DNA from: CALFCX01 sp964603025
GTDB lineage: Bacteria; Margulisbacteria; WOR-1; JAKLHX01
Reading direction: 5' to 3'
Assembly: GCA_964603025.1 (NCBI GenBank)
Contig: CAZRTO010000003.1
Coordinates: forward strand, 1-41,424
Length of the DNA: 41,424 nt
A program made the position numbers and the translations under genes. Below the pieces are notes generated by a model. The model was not told where the DNA came from, did no database searches, and saw only the letters and a list, made by a program, of their open reading frames with translations. This document shows positions 23,614 through 32,715 of this stretch, piece by piece; positions within the stretch are counted from its first letter, which is position 1, and every line of letters begins with the position of its first letter.

Positions 23614-25482
23614 CTAAAAAGTCAGGCTCACCGCAACGGTCTGGTTCCACTTTATGTCCGATGCGGTCAGATTGTCCATGATCTTGTCCATCGGGACCCC
23701 TTTGCTCTTTAAAGTGGCCACTGTCCCGGGGATGTCGGCAGCCGCAGTATAGGAAAGCTTCCAGTTGTCCCTGCCGGTATAAAACGTCCAGAATATGGGC
23801 TTTGCGATGTTGGTGTAGAGCAGATCAACGGAATAGAGACTGACCGCCGAAAGCGCGTCCACGCCCAGCGCGATCCCCGTTTTTGCTCCGGTTATTTCAG
23901 TCTGCAGTCCCAGGTCCAGCTTCGCCGGAAGAAAAGGGATCCCCTGAGGGAATGTGCTGTCTATCTTTTCCTGGACTTCCGCGTTATCGGCCGTCGGTTT
24001 TGATACTACCCCCACGCCGCCGCGCAGCCATATGGGGAGCGCGAATATCTGTGTTTCCGATCCGAGCCTCAGGACATTGATGTTGCTTATACCTACATCG
24101 ACACGTGTTCCGGTGGAATCTACAACCTGTATTATCATCGGGTTGGACCTTGTTTCGTAGTCAAGGGCTATGAGAAATGGCTTTGTAGTGTGCATGCCTA
24201 ACCGGATCTTTTTCGGGAGCTCGTACGTTTTGGACGGTTCCATGTATAACCCCTGTCCGTCCGGGAACACAAAATCCGTAGACCCGTACTCAAAAGGCGA
24301 CCAGTTGATCCCTTCGGCCGGGTCTATGTCGGGGTTCTCGGTGTTGAAGCGGTGGTTGGCATAATACGATAATCCTCTCCCTTTCATGTCGAGAACGGCT
24401 CCGCCCATGTTCTCGGCGACAAGGCTGAATGCCAGCCAGGGTTGGGGATCCCACATAAGTCCGAGATCCTGTCTGACGCAGGAGCCGGAATAGATCCCTG
24501 ACCATCTCGCGTCTGCCACTATCTCGCCCTCGGGCACCTGTATGACACTGGCTTTGTAGCCCGATGAGGTGCCGTAACGAGCGGGATCCGTTGTCCAAGC
24601 AGCCACATCAACAGGATCATCCGGATCGAAATTGGGAGTATAGAATATCAAATCCGATGCGGAAGTGCTCACTATCGCCCTTGCCGAGTTGTCAAATTCG
24701 GTACGTACGCTTATGGGTGTTAAGTTAAGTCCTGCCGAGAACTGGCCGTATTTAACAGCTCCGGTCATGGTCATGGAATTCTGCATCGATAAGCTGTTCC
24801 TGAAAGAAGTTTTTGCCGATGTCGGCAGTATTAGGTCCTGTGTCAGGAACCCGCTCCAGACCCTGTCCGAGGATGTGTAGGGGATCCCTCCGACGGTATA
24901 GGTCAGCTTGCCGTCGGTTATCGAGAGATTGTCCTGTGAGAAGTTGTTAAGGTCCGACGAGTATTTGGAAGTGACCGGTACACTTCCGGCCACGTCCCAG
25001 CTGGCATCAAGGGGATTGAGTGTTTTTACTCCGACAGCGAGCCAGTCGTTGAATTTGATGGCCTGATCGAACTCAAGCGATGAACCGGGATTGTTGTATC
25101 CGGCCAGCGTCGTTGCGGTCCTCTCTTTTTTTACCAGATCGGAAGGATCGTCCGTGAAATATATGCCGTTGGCAAATCCGCTCCCGGCTTCGAACTCGTT
25201 ATCCTCCACCTTGAAATTGTTGCTGAACGAAGAAACGAGTTTCCCCAATGGTATCTGGGCGTTGGCCTCCGCGGTCGGTATCCTGGTCAGTCCCGCGGGG
25301 TTCCACAGCGCGGAGGTCATGCCTCTGGCAAGCGAGCCGTAATAGATGCCTATGCCCGGGATCGGGTCTTCGTATATAGGCAGGCTCAGGGTGAGGTTGG
25401 AATATGGGAAATTGAAGTCGGCCACTGCCGGAGAGGCCGCCAGGATCGATGTTAAAAGCAAGAAAAACAGGATCTTTTTCAT
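23614..25482 (-). CDS. Outer-membrane beta-barrel protein, PorV/UPF0164-like
   Basis: The 622-residue protein has a clear signal peptide (ILFFLLLTSILAASPAVA, cleavage before DFNFPY). ALWNPAGLTRI near residue 60 is the signature seen at the first turn of PorV, FadL and UPF0164 barrels. The remainder is rich in alternating aromatic and polar strands, as expected for a barrel, and has a Phe-terminal strand (WNQTVAVSLTF), the usual outer-membrane assembly signal. There are no SLH domains. It heads a three-gene operon: its stop lies 10 nt before the next start, inside that gene's ribosome site. Its own ATG follows TATAAT by 12 nt with no ribosome site. Confidence 0.83.
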   Translation of the reverse strand: MKKILFFLLLTSILAASPAVADFNFPYSNLTLSLPIYEDPIPGIGIYYGSLARGMTSALWNPAGLTRIPTAEANAQIPLGKLVSSFSNNFKVEDNEFEAGSGFANGIYFTDDPSDLVKKERTATTLAGYNNPGSSLEFDQAIKFNDWLAVGVKTLNPLDASWDVAGSVPVTSKYSSDLNNFSQDNLSITDGKLTYTVGGIPYTSSDRVWSGFLTQDLILPTSAKTSFRNSLSMQNSMTMTGAVKYGQFSAGLNLTPISVRTEFDNSARAIVSTSASDLIFYTPNFDPDDPVDVAAWTTDPARYGTSSGYKASVIQVPEGEIVADARWSGIYSGSCVRQDLGLMWDPQPWLAFSLVAENMGGAVLDMKGRGLSYYANHRFNTENPDIDPAEGINWSPFEYGSTDFVFPDGQGLYMEPSKTYELPKKIRLGMHTTKPFLIALDYETRSNPMIIQVVDSTGTRVDVGISNINVLRLGSETQIFALPIWLRGGVGVVSKPTADNAEVQEKIDSTFPQGIPFLPAKLDLGLQTEITGAKTGIALGVDALSAVSLYSVDLLYTNIAKPIFWTFYTGRDNWKLSYTAAADIPGTVATLKSKGVPMDKIMDNLTASDIKWNQTVAVSLTF

Positions 25483-25494
25483 CAGGATGTCTGC

Positions 25495-25500
25495 ATTATA
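25495..25500 (-). promoter_or_regulatory. -10 element of the envelope operon
   Basis: TATAAT on the minus strand, 12 nt before ATG 25482. The leader would be about 5-6 nt and has no ribosome site. It lies 35 nt from the divergent uvrB -10 box. Confidence 0.65.
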
Positions 25501-25532
25501 TATTCACTCCGGAGGGATGTCAACGATTTTCT

Positions 25533-25541
25533 TGGTATAAT
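25533..25541 (+). promoter_or_regulatory. Extended -10 promoter element of uvrB (leaderless geometry)
   Basis: TGGTATAAT is a perfect extended -10. Six bases separate it from GTG 25548, so the predicted first transcribed base is the start codon. No -35 box is evident and no ribosome site fits. Confidence 0.75.
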
Positions 25542-25547
25542 CTATCC

Positions 25548-27518
25548 GTGACCTCATTTACGCTGAAAGCCCCTTTTAAACCCACAGGAGACCAGCCAAG
25601 GGCGATCGATGAGCTTGTGTCGCTGGTAGACGCTGGAGATAAATATTCCACTCTTCTTGGTGTCACCGGTTCCGGCAAGACATATACGATGGCCAGTGTG
25701 ATCGCCAGACTCAACCGTCCGGCCTTGGTGATCTCTCCTAATAAAACGCTTGCCGCGCAGCTGTGCCAGGAGTTCAGGGGTTTCTTCCCGAACAACGCTG
25801 TTGAATACTTCGTAAGCTACTACGACTATTATCAGCCCGAGGCTTACATGCCGACCACGGATACATATATAGAAAAGGACTCCGCTATCAATCAGGAAAT
25901 AGACCGCCTAAGGCACAAGGCCACGATGTCTCTCTTTGAAAGACGGGACGTGATAGTTGTCGCGTCGGTATCGTGCATATACGGCCTTGGAACGCCGGCC
26001 AATTATCTCGAAGGCTCCATAAAAATAACCGCGAAGCAAAAACTGGACAGGGATGAACTGCTTTATCAGCTCATCGGGATAAAATATGAAAGGAATGAAA
26101 CGGCGCTTGAAAGGGGCAGGTTCAGGGCGAGGGGGGAGACGGTAGAGCTGATCCCTATATACGAGAACAACGTGTTCAGGATAGAGTTTGACGACGAACA
26201 CGTATCAAAGATATTTGAGATCGATCCCGTGACCGGCGAGATCGTATCAAAGCGCGAGCACCTGCATATATTTCCCGCCACGCATTACGTCACTTTCAAG
26301 GACCGCCTCGAGGGATCTTTAAGGAGCATATCAGACGAGCTGGATGTGCGCCTAAAGGAGCTAAAGGACAAGAACAAACTCCTGGAGGCACAGCGGCTTG
26401 AACAGCGGACCAATTTTGATATTGAGATGATCCGCGAGATGGGCTACTGCCACGGCATAGAAAATTACAGCCGTCATCTCGACGGCAGGCGTGCGGGCGA
26501 GCCGCCGGCCACGCTGCTCGATTATTTTTCCAGGGATTTCCTTATGTTCATTGATGAGAGCCATGTGGCGGTGCCTCAGATAGGAGGAATGTATGCGGGC
26601 GATCAGTCAAGAAAAAAAACGCTGATAGACTATGGGTTCAGGCTTCCATCCGCTGCGGATAACAGGCCCCTCAATTTTAATGAGTTCGTTTCAAAAATAG
26701 GACAGTGTGTGTTCGTTTCCGCGACGCCGGGAAAATTCGAGCTGGAGCATTCCAAAAAAGTGGTCGAACAACTGATACGCCCGACAGGGCTGGTGGATCC
26801 GGAGGTCGTGATACGGCCGCAAAAAGGACAGATCAAGGACCTTGTCAAGGAGATCAAGGCGCGCACCGCCAGGAAAGAAAGGGTTCTGGTTACCACGCTT
26901 ACAAAAAGGATGGCTGAAGACCTGGCCGAATACCTGTCCGAAGAGAAAATAAAGGTGCGCTATCTGCACTCGGATATTGACACGCTGGACAGGATCGAGA
27001 TACTCCGCGGCTTGCGCCTCGGCGAATTTGACGTGCTTGTTGGAATTAATCTCTTGAGAGAAGGGCTGGACCTCCCGGAAGTATCGCTTGTTGCGATACT
27101 CGACGCCGACAAAGAAGGCTTTTTAAGGGGCGAAACGGCCTTGATACAGACAATAGGGCGCGCGGCAAGGAACGTTAACGGGCGCGTGATATTGTACGCG
27201 TCGACAATGACCGTCTCAATGAAGAAGGCCGTGAAAGAGACGAACCGTAGACGGGCCGTACAAATAAGGTATAATAAAGAGAACGGTATCGTGCCTCGCA
27301 CGATAATAAAAGAAGTGCGCGATATCGGCCAGCAGCTCAAAGGCGCGGCGAAAGAGAGCGTGAAGAGGCTGAAAGAGGTAATAGACCCGGATGAAGTGCC
27401 GTTCATGATAGCGCAGCTGGAGAGCGAGATGAAGACCGCCGCGGTCGAGCTGGAATTTGAAGAGGCCGCGGAGATAAGGGACAGGATAAAGGAACTTAAG
27501 AAGTTATGGAAAAAATAG
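25548..27518 (+). CDS. uvrB: Excinuclease ABC subunit B
   Basis: UvrB verifies damage and loads UvrC in nucleotide excision repair. I start at GTG 25548 (TSFTLKAPFKPTGDQPRAI), giving 656 residues, normal for UvrB. The frame extends to 25449, but that part covers the divergent promoter region and has no UvrB similarity. Walker A is GVTGSGKTYT (about 38-47). The damage-probing beta-hairpin is YYDYYQPEAYMP, helicase motifs include DESHVAVPQ and ATPG, and LLREGLDLPEVSLVAILDADKEG and QTIGRAARN are intact. The UvrC-interacting UVR motif closes the protein (VELEFEEAAEIRDRIKELKKL). It overlaps dapA by 13 nt. Confidence 0.97.
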   Translation: MTSFTLKAPFKPTGDQPRAIDELVSLVDAGDKYSTLLGVTGSGKTYTMASVIARLNRPALVISPNKTLAAQLCQEFRGFFPNNAVEYFVSYYDYYQPEAYMPTTDTYIEKDSAINQEIDRLRHKATMSLFERRDVIVVASVSCIYGLGTPANYLEGSIKITAKQKLDRDELLYQLIGIKYERNETALERGRFRARGETVELIPIYENNVFRIEFDDEHVSKIFEIDPVTGEIVSKREHLHIFPATHYVTFKDRLEGSLRSISDELDVRLKELKDKNKLLEAQRLEQRTNFDIEMIREMGYCHGIENYSRHLDGRRAGEPPATLLDYFSRDFLMFIDESHVAVPQIGGMYAGDQSRKKTLIDYGFRLPSAADNRPLNFNEFVSKIGQCVFVSATPGKFELEHSKKVVEQLIRPTGLVDPEVVIRPQKGQIKDLVKEIKARTARKERVLVTTLTKRMAEDLAEYLSEEKIKVRYLHSDIDTLDRIEILRGLRLGEFDVLVGINLLREGLDLPEVSLVAILDADKEGFLRGETALIQTIGRAARNVNGRVILYASTMTVSMKKAVKETNRRRAVQIRYNKENGIVPRTIIKEVRDIGQQLKGAAKESVKRLKEVIDPDEVPFMIAQLESEMKTAAVELEFEEAAEIRDRIKELKKLWKK

Positions 27519-28387
27519 GAAGACTGATAACGGCTATGGTCACTCCTTTTGACGAAAAAGGAGCCGTCAACTTTGCCATGGTCGACAGGCTGGTCGCCCA
27601 CCTTATAGCCAGCGGGTCGGAAGGCATCGTGGTGCATGGCACTACCGGAGAATCTCCCACTTTGACGCACGAAGAAGAGTACGAGATGTACAAAGCGGTA
27701 AAAAAAGCGGCCGCCGGCAAAGTCTCTGTCATAGCCGGTACGGGCTCCAATTCCACCGAGACCACGATCAGATCAACGAAAAGGGCGGAAGAGATCGGTT
27801 GTGATGCCGCGCTGCTTGTTGTGCCATACTACAACAAGCCTTCCCAGGAGGGGCTCTACAGGCATTTCAAAGCGGTAGCCGACAATTCCAGCATCCCGCT
27901 GATACTTTACAACATCCCGGGACGCACCGGAATAAATATGCTCCCTGAAACAATAGCCAGGCTTTCGCAGATAAAGAACTTTATCGGAGTGAAGGATGCC
28001 GCAGGCGATGTGAACCAGACCTCTATGATAAAGATGCTCTGCAGAAAAAACTTCAATATATGGAGCGGTGACGACAGCCTGACGCTGCCGATGATGTCCG
28101 TGGGCGGTTACGGAGTGATCTCCGTCGCGTCACATCTTGTGGGCAAAGACATCAAAGCCATGCTTGACGCCTTTGTTGCCGGAGATGCCGGCAAGGCGGC
28201 GGATATTCATATAAGGCTGATGCCGATATTCAAGGTGCTTTTTATCACCAGCAATCCGTCGCCGCTCAAATACGCCCTTAAAGCCGCGGGTCTCGACTGC
28301 GGGGTCCCAAGATTGCCGCTCGTCGAGCCGGCGGATAAAGAAAAAGAAGCCGTGTCCGCGGTAATGAAAGAACTGAAACTGATTTGA
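27506..28387 (+). CDS. dapA: 4-hydroxy-tetrahydrodipicolinate synthase
   Basis: DapA condenses pyruvate with aspartate semialdehyde, the first committed step to diaminopimelate and lysine. The 293-residue protein shows GTTGESPTLTHEEE, the catalytic Tyr in LILYNIPGRTG, and the Schiff-base Lys in FIGVKDAAGDVNQ. Length and domains are normal. The start lies inside the uvrB end (13-nt overlap), and the stop overlaps the RNase J start (TTGA), so the three form one operon. Diaminopimelate synthesis agrees with a peptidoglycan wall. Confidence 0.96.
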   Translation: MEKIGRLITAMVTPFDEKGAVNFAMVDRLVAHLIASGSEGIVVHGTTGESPTLTHEEEYEMYKAVKKAAAGKVSVIAGTGSNSTETTIRSTKRAEEIGCDAALLVVPYYNKPSQEGLYRHFKAVADNSSIPLILYNIPGRTGINMLPETIARLSQIKNFIGVKDAAGDVNQTSMIKMLCRKNFNIWSGDDSLTLPMMSVGGYGVISVASHLVGKDIKAMLDAFVAGDAGKAADIHIRLMPIFKVLFITSNPSPLKYALKAAGLDCGVPRLPLVEPADKEKEAVSAVMKELKLI

Positions 28388-30081
28388 AAAAGATGCCTTT
28401 CCGCTTTTTCAGGAAAAAGCAGAAAACACAACAGCTTGAACTTATCCATCTCGGAGGGCAGGGCGAGATCGGCAAGAATATGACCCTCCTCAAGTACGGC
28501 GGAAATATCCTGATAATCGACTGCGGTATGAAATTCCCCGATGACGATATGCCCGGTGTCGACAAACTGCTTCCTGACATGTCTTTTGTCAAACAGCACA
28601 AAGATCAGGTGCGCGGACTTATCCTGACGCACGGACATGAGGACCATATAGGAGCGATCCCATACCTGCTTAGAGAAGTTAACGTGCCGGTCTACGGGAC
28701 AAAGCTGACCTTGGGTCTGGTAGAAAGAAAGCTGAAGGAATATAAACTTCCTAAAAAACCGCAGCTGCACGTGATAAAGCCTAAAGATGAGATAAAACTG
28801 GGATCTTTTGTTGTCGAGCCGATAAGGGTTTGCCACAGCATACCGGACGCGGTCGCTTTTGCCGTAAAGACGCCCATAGGGACCGTCGTGCATACAGGTG
28901 ATTTCAAGATAGATTATTCTCCGATAGACCGCCAGCAGATCGACCTGCCGCGTTTTACCGACCTGGGCAAGGAAGGCGTGCTTCTCCTTTTGTCCGATTC
29001 CACTAACGCGGATTCGGAGGGGACTACTCCGTCGGAGAGCACGGTGTCCAGATTCTTCGATAAATTTCTCAATTACAGGAACGGCAGGATAATCGTCGCC
29101 TCATTTGCTTCAAACATACACCGCATACAGCAGATCTTCGACTTCGCCGCGAAGTACGGCAAAAAGGTCGCTATCTCGGGCTTAAGCATGCAGGCTGTTA
29201 CGGAAAAAGCAAAAGAGCTCGGATATTTGCACTATAACGACGAAATAATGGTCAAGCTCAACGATATTTCCAGGGTGCCGCACAACAAGCTTGTCATTAT
29301 AACTACCGGATCTCAGGGCGAACCGATGGCAGCGCTATCGCGGATGGCAGCGGGAGAGCACAAGCAGATCAAGATACAGAAAGGCGACAGGATAATCATC
29401 TCCGCGACTCCGATCCCGGGAAATGAAAAAGCCATCTATAAGACTATAAACAGCCTGTGCAAGCTGGGCGCGGAAGTGATCTATGAAGAAAAACACGGGT
29501 TGCATGTTTCGGGGCACGGCGCGGTAGAGGACATGAAACAACTCCTGAGGCTGCTCAAACCGAAGTATTTCGTTCCGACCCACGGCGAATACAGGCATAT
29601 GACCTCGCATGCCAAGATCGCCGAAAGATGCGGGGTAAAACACGAGAACATTTTTGTGAACGATAACGGCGACAGGCTTGTTATCACAAAGGACAAAGCC
29701 TCCAAGGCGCCGCCCCTGCCTATAGCTAATATTTTTGTCGACGGAACCGGGGTGGGTGACATAAGCAGGGAGATACTTGTAGAGCGTACACAACTTTCCG
29801 AGGGCGGACTGATCATAGTTAACGTGCGCGTTTCCCGGTCGGATTTTAAAGTGCTTTCCGATCCGGAGATAGAGACCAAAGGGTTTGTCTTTGTAAAAGC
29901 GAACGAGGACCTGATGAAAAAGTCCAAAGAAACGGTCCGGAGCGTCCTGGGCAGGTATTTCAGACAGCGCAACCGCAACATCCCCGCGATAAAGGCCGAG
30001 ATCCAAAAAGACCTGGGCAAGCTCATCCTCAAGAAGACCGAGCGACGGCCGGTGATAGTCGCGGTGATAAATCAGATCTGA
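28384..30081 (+). CDS. rnj: Ribonuclease J
   Basis: RNase J is a beta-CASP metallo-beta-lactamase nuclease with 5'-to-3' exonuclease and endonuclease activity in RNA decay and rRNA maturation. The metal site is complete: LTHGHEDHIG (81-90), a later VCHSIPDAVA histidine, and VVHTGDFKID. SDSTNADSEG and the beta-CASP segment GRIIVASFASNIHRIQQ follow. FVPTHGEYRHM is the C-terminal metal-site motif. The basic N-terminus (FRFFRKKQKTQQ) is common in the family. A TTG overlaps the dapA stop; ATG 28393 is an alternative start giving three fewer residues. Carrying RNase J is common in Terrabacteria. Confidence 0.95.
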   Translation: MKKMPFRFFRKKQKTQQLELIHLGGQGEIGKNMTLLKYGGNILIIDCGMKFPDDDMPGVDKLLPDMSFVKQHKDQVRGLILTHGHEDHIGAIPYLLREVNVPVYGTKLTLGLVERKLKEYKLPKKPQLHVIKPKDEIKLGSFVVEPIRVCHSIPDAVAFAVKTPIGTVVHTGDFKIDYSPIDRQQIDLPRFTDLGKEGVLLLLSDSTNADSEGTTPSESTVSRFFDKFLNYRNGRIIVASFASNIHRIQQIFDFAAKYGKKVAISGLSMQAVTEKAKELGYLHYNDEIMVKLNDISRVPHNKLVIITTGSQGEPMAALSRMAAGEHKQIKIQKGDRIIISATPIPGNEKAIYKTINSLCKLGAEVIYEEKHGLHVSGHGAVEDMKQLLRLLKPKYFVPTHGEYRHMTSHAKIAERCGVKHENIFVNDNGDRLVITKDKASKAPPLPIANIFVDGTGVGDISREILVERTQLSEGGLIIVNVRVSRSDFKVLSDPEIETKGFVFVKANEDLMKKSKETVRSVLGRYFRQRNRNIPAIKAEIQKDLGKLILKKTERRPVIVAVINQI

Positions 30082-30114
30082 TCCTTTGTTTGCAGATTAA
30101 GCCATTTCTGCTAA

Positions 30115-30120
30115 TATAAT
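30115..30120 (+). promoter_or_regulatory. -10 element of the hydantoinase gene
   Basis: TATAAT ends 7 nt before ATG 30128, so the predicted transcription start is at or one base before the start codon. There is no TG extension, no ribosome site and no clear terminator for the preceding operon in 30082-30114. Confidence 0.65.
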
Positions 30121-30127
30121 CCGTAAG

Positions 30128-32224
30128 ATGCCAAAATACCGTATCGGGATAGATGTCGGCGGCACTTTCACTCATGCCGTCGCGCTGAACAACGACACCT
30201 ACGAGCTGGCCGGACAGGCAAAGGTGCAGACCACTCACACCGCAAGGGAAGGCGTTGCCAAAGGGATAATCGAAGCCCTGAACGAGTTGATCAGGGCCGT
30301 CCCTTTGGATCCGCAGGACGTCATTTTTATAGCGCACAGCACGACACAGGCGACGAATGCGCTTCTTGAAGGCGATGTCGCGTGCGTGGGGATCGTTGCG
30401 ATGGGAAGAGGGTTAGAGGGAAAGAGAGTTAGAAGTGAAACGGATGTCGGGGATATAGCTCTTGGGGAAGGCAAGGGGATACGTGTTTTACATTCATATA
30501 TTGATATCGGTTCCCTGACCGATGAGAACATACGCAAAGAGATATTAAGACTTCAGGAAAAAGGCGCTCTGTCAATAGTCGCGTCGGAGGCGTTCTCGGT
30601 GGATGACCCGTCAAATGAGGAGAGGATCAAGAATATCGCTATCGGCCTGGGACTGCCTGCCACCGGGACTTATGAGATCTCCGGACTTTACGGCCTCAGG
30701 ATAAGGACAAGGACCGCGGCCGTGAACGCGAGCATCCTGCCGAAGATGATCGAGGCGGCTCTTGCCACGGAAAAATGCGTTAAAGAAACAGGAATAAAAG
30801 CTCCTCTGATGATAATGCGCAGCGACGGGGGCGTAATGAGCATAGACCAGATGAAGAAAAGGCCGATACTCACCATACTTTCCGGGCCCGCGGCCGGGAT
30901 CGCTTCCGCGCTTTTGTACGCCAAAATATCGGACGGCATATTTTTGGAGGTCGGAGGCACCAGTACTGACATAGCAGTTATCAGGAACGGCAAAGCCGTG
31001 GTGAGGTCCGCTGAGATAGGGGGGCGCAAACTTTTCCTGCGCACGCTTGATTCAAGGACTGTCGGTATAGCCGGAGGGTCACTTCCGGTGTTCAACGGAG
31101 GAAAACTGTCCGATGTGGGGCCTCGCAGCGCTCATATTGCAGGGCTGAAATACTCATGTTTTTGTGATTATATTGTCGGGGCGGGTTTAAAACCCGCCCT
31201 TACAGAAGACGGATATTTCTCTATTGAAGGCGGTATCACGGTAACGACCACATGCGCGGCCAATTACCTCGGGCTGGTAAAGCTCGGGGATTGGGCATAT
31301 GGAGACAAGAAGAAGGCCGAGGCTGCACTGCGACGACTGGGCGATCCAAAAGCGGTAGCCGGCGAAATAATGAAAAAAGCGTCAGACAAGGTCGTAAAGG
31401 TCATAAAGCAGCTCATCAGGGACTACAAAATAGAGAAACAACAATCAGTTCTGATCGGAGGCGGCGGCGGTGCGGCCGCGATAGTTCCTTTTACGGCTTC
31501 CGCCATGGGACTTCCTTTCAGGATCGCTCAAAACCATGCCGTTATTTCAGCGATAGGCGCCGCGCTTGCCATGGTCACCGATACGATAGAAAGGTCCTGC
31601 CAGTCCCCGACAGAGGATGATATTGCCAGGATAAGAAAGGACGCTGAAAGCTCCGTGTCCGCGATGGGGGCGGCTCCGGGCAGCGTGGAGGTTTCGGTCG
31701 AGGTCGACCGTCAAAAGAACATACTGAGAGCGACGGCCTGCGGCACGACCGAGCTAAGGAACAAGGACCTTTTGATCAGGATGCCGTCCAAAGAGGAGAA
31801 GCTCTCTGCCGCGGCGGCATCTCTCGGGGTTGATCCTTCGGCCGTATCGCCTGTCTTTGAAGGGGACCACCATACGGTATGGGCGGCGTCATGCGAAAAA
31901 AAATATCTTTTCGGGCTTATGTGCTCCCGCACTCGGCCGGTGAGGGTTATGGACAGGGAAGGTCTGATCAGGCTTGCAAAGAACAACGCCGCGGTCAGAG
32001 AATCCCGGGTAGGGGTCGTGTCTGCAGATCTGGCGCGTTTCGTGGAGGAACACACGACTTTCGGTGATGCCGGAGCGAGAATGCCTCAAACCTATGTTCT
32101 GGCAGGCCACAGGATAATAGACCTTTCGGGAATGCCTGATCCGGGAAAAATGGCGGCTCTTCTTAAAATGGAGACTTCCGGAATGAGAGACGATGAAAAA
32201 GCCGTGATAATATTGGGGCTATAA
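30128..32224 (+). CDS. Hydantoinase/oxoprolinase (HyuA-like) family protein
   Basis: Family members are ATP-dependent hydantoinases, 5-oxoprolinases or acetone carboxylase subunits. The 698-residue protein begins with the actin-like phosphate loop YRIGIDVGGTFTHAVAL and has HSTTQATNALLEGD. The central part carries MRSDGGVMS, TILSGPAAGIASAL and EVGGTSTDIAVI. VGPRSAHIAGLKYSCF and TTTCAANYLGLV follow, then GGGGGAAAIVPF. The substrate cannot be predicted; no HyuB-type partner is adjacent. A palindromic repeat is translated in a variable loop (YIVGAGLKPALTED). fliJ follows directly, with no base between stop and ATG. The start follows TATAAT by 7 nt, a leaderless layout. Confidence 0.9.
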   Translation: MPKYRIGIDVGGTFTHAVALNNDTYELAGQAKVQTTHTAREGVAKGIIEALNELIRAVPLDPQDVIFIAHSTTQATNALLEGDVACVGIVAMGRGLEGKRVRSETDVGDIALGEGKGIRVLHSYIDIGSLTDENIRKEILRLQEKGALSIVASEAFSVDDPSNEERIKNIAIGLGLPATGTYEISGLYGLRIRTRTAAVNASILPKMIEAALATEKCVKETGIKAPLMIMRSDGGVMSIDQMKKRPILTILSGPAAGIASALLYAKISDGIFLEVGGTSTDIAVIRNGKAVVRSAEIGGRKLFLRTLDSRTVGIAGGSLPVFNGGKLSDVGPRSAHIAGLKYSCFCDYIVGAGLKPALTEDGYFSIEGGITVTTTCAANYLGLVKLGDWAYGDKKKAEAALRRLGDPKAVAGEIMKKASDKVVKVIKQLIRDYKIEKQQSVLIGGGGGAAAIVPFTASAMGLPFRIAQNHAVISAIGAALAMVTDTIERSCQSPTEDDIARIRKDAESSVSAMGAAPGSVEVSVEVDRQKNILRATACGTTELRNKDLLIRMPSKEEKLSAAAASLGVDPSAVSPVFEGDHHTVWAASCEKKYLFGLMCSRTRPVRVMDREGLIRLAKNNAAVRESRVGVVSADLARFVEEHTTFGDAGARMPQTYVLAGHRIIDLSGMPDPGKMAALLKMETSGMRDDEKAVIILGL
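31179..31199 (+). repeat. Palindromic element translated within the hydantoinase gene
   Basis: Perfect 10-bp arms GGGCGGGTTT (31179-31188) and AAACCCGCCC (31190-31199) flank one central base. It codes for VGAGLKPAL in a region that is variable between conserved family blocks, so it looks like an inserted repeat that kept the frame. Confidence 0.75.
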
Positions 32225-32713
32225 ATGGCAAAAGAGATAAAACCTGGAAAAAAGTTCAAATACTCGCTTGACAGTGTACTCAAAGTCAAGGAGATACGCG
32301 AAAAAAAAGAGCAGGAGAAATTTGCGCTCAGGCAGAAAGAGTACTATGAAGAAAAAATGAAGGAACAGCGCATTCAGGATGAAAAGCGCGGCCAGGCCAA
32401 TGAATTCAAAAAACTCGTTTCAAAAGGCGCCATTCCGGATTTCGGCAATGTTCTTTCACGAAGGCAGCATCTGATCGTGCTTAAAGAGGCCCTGGACCAG
32501 CAGATAGAAAAGGTCATAGAATCCAGCCAGAAGCTCGAGAAGCAGCGCGAAAAGCTGCTCGAATCCATGAAGGAACGCAAGATAATCGAGAAGGACAAGG
32601 ACAACAAGAAAAAACAATACGACGAAGTGATGAAACAATATGAGATAAAATTCCTGGACGAAGTAGCCACGCTAAGGTTCAGCAGGGACAAAGGTAAGGA
32701 AAAAGTGCTTTGA
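32225..32713 (+). CDS. fliJ: FliJ-like flagellar export chaperone/stalk protein
   Basis: The 162-residue protein is almost wholly coiled coil and very rich in Lys and Glu. The N-terminal FKYSLDSVLKVKEIREKKEQEKFALRQKE and the C-terminal region near FLDEVATLRF fit the FliJ family, the stalk that links the flagellar export ATPase FliI to the gate. The sequence is low in complexity, so a different coiled-coil protein is possible. ATG follows the hydantoinase stop immediately. No other flagellar genes are visible in the window. It converges on rpmB with 2 nt between stops. Confidence 0.75.
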   Translation: MAKEIKPGKKFKYSLDSVLKVKEIREKKEQEKFALRQKEYYEEKMKEQRIQDEKRGQANEFKKLVSKGAIPDFGNVLSRRQHLIVLKEALDQQIEKVIESSQKLEKQREKLLESMKERKIIEKDKDNKKKQYDEVMKQYEIKFLDEVATLRFSRDKGKEKVL

Positions 32714-32715
32714 GC

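Noticed and set aside
25449..25547. N-terminal extension of uvrB from the upstream ATG
   Set aside because: The added residues do not resemble UvrB and overlap both divergent promoters and the antisense signal-peptide gene.
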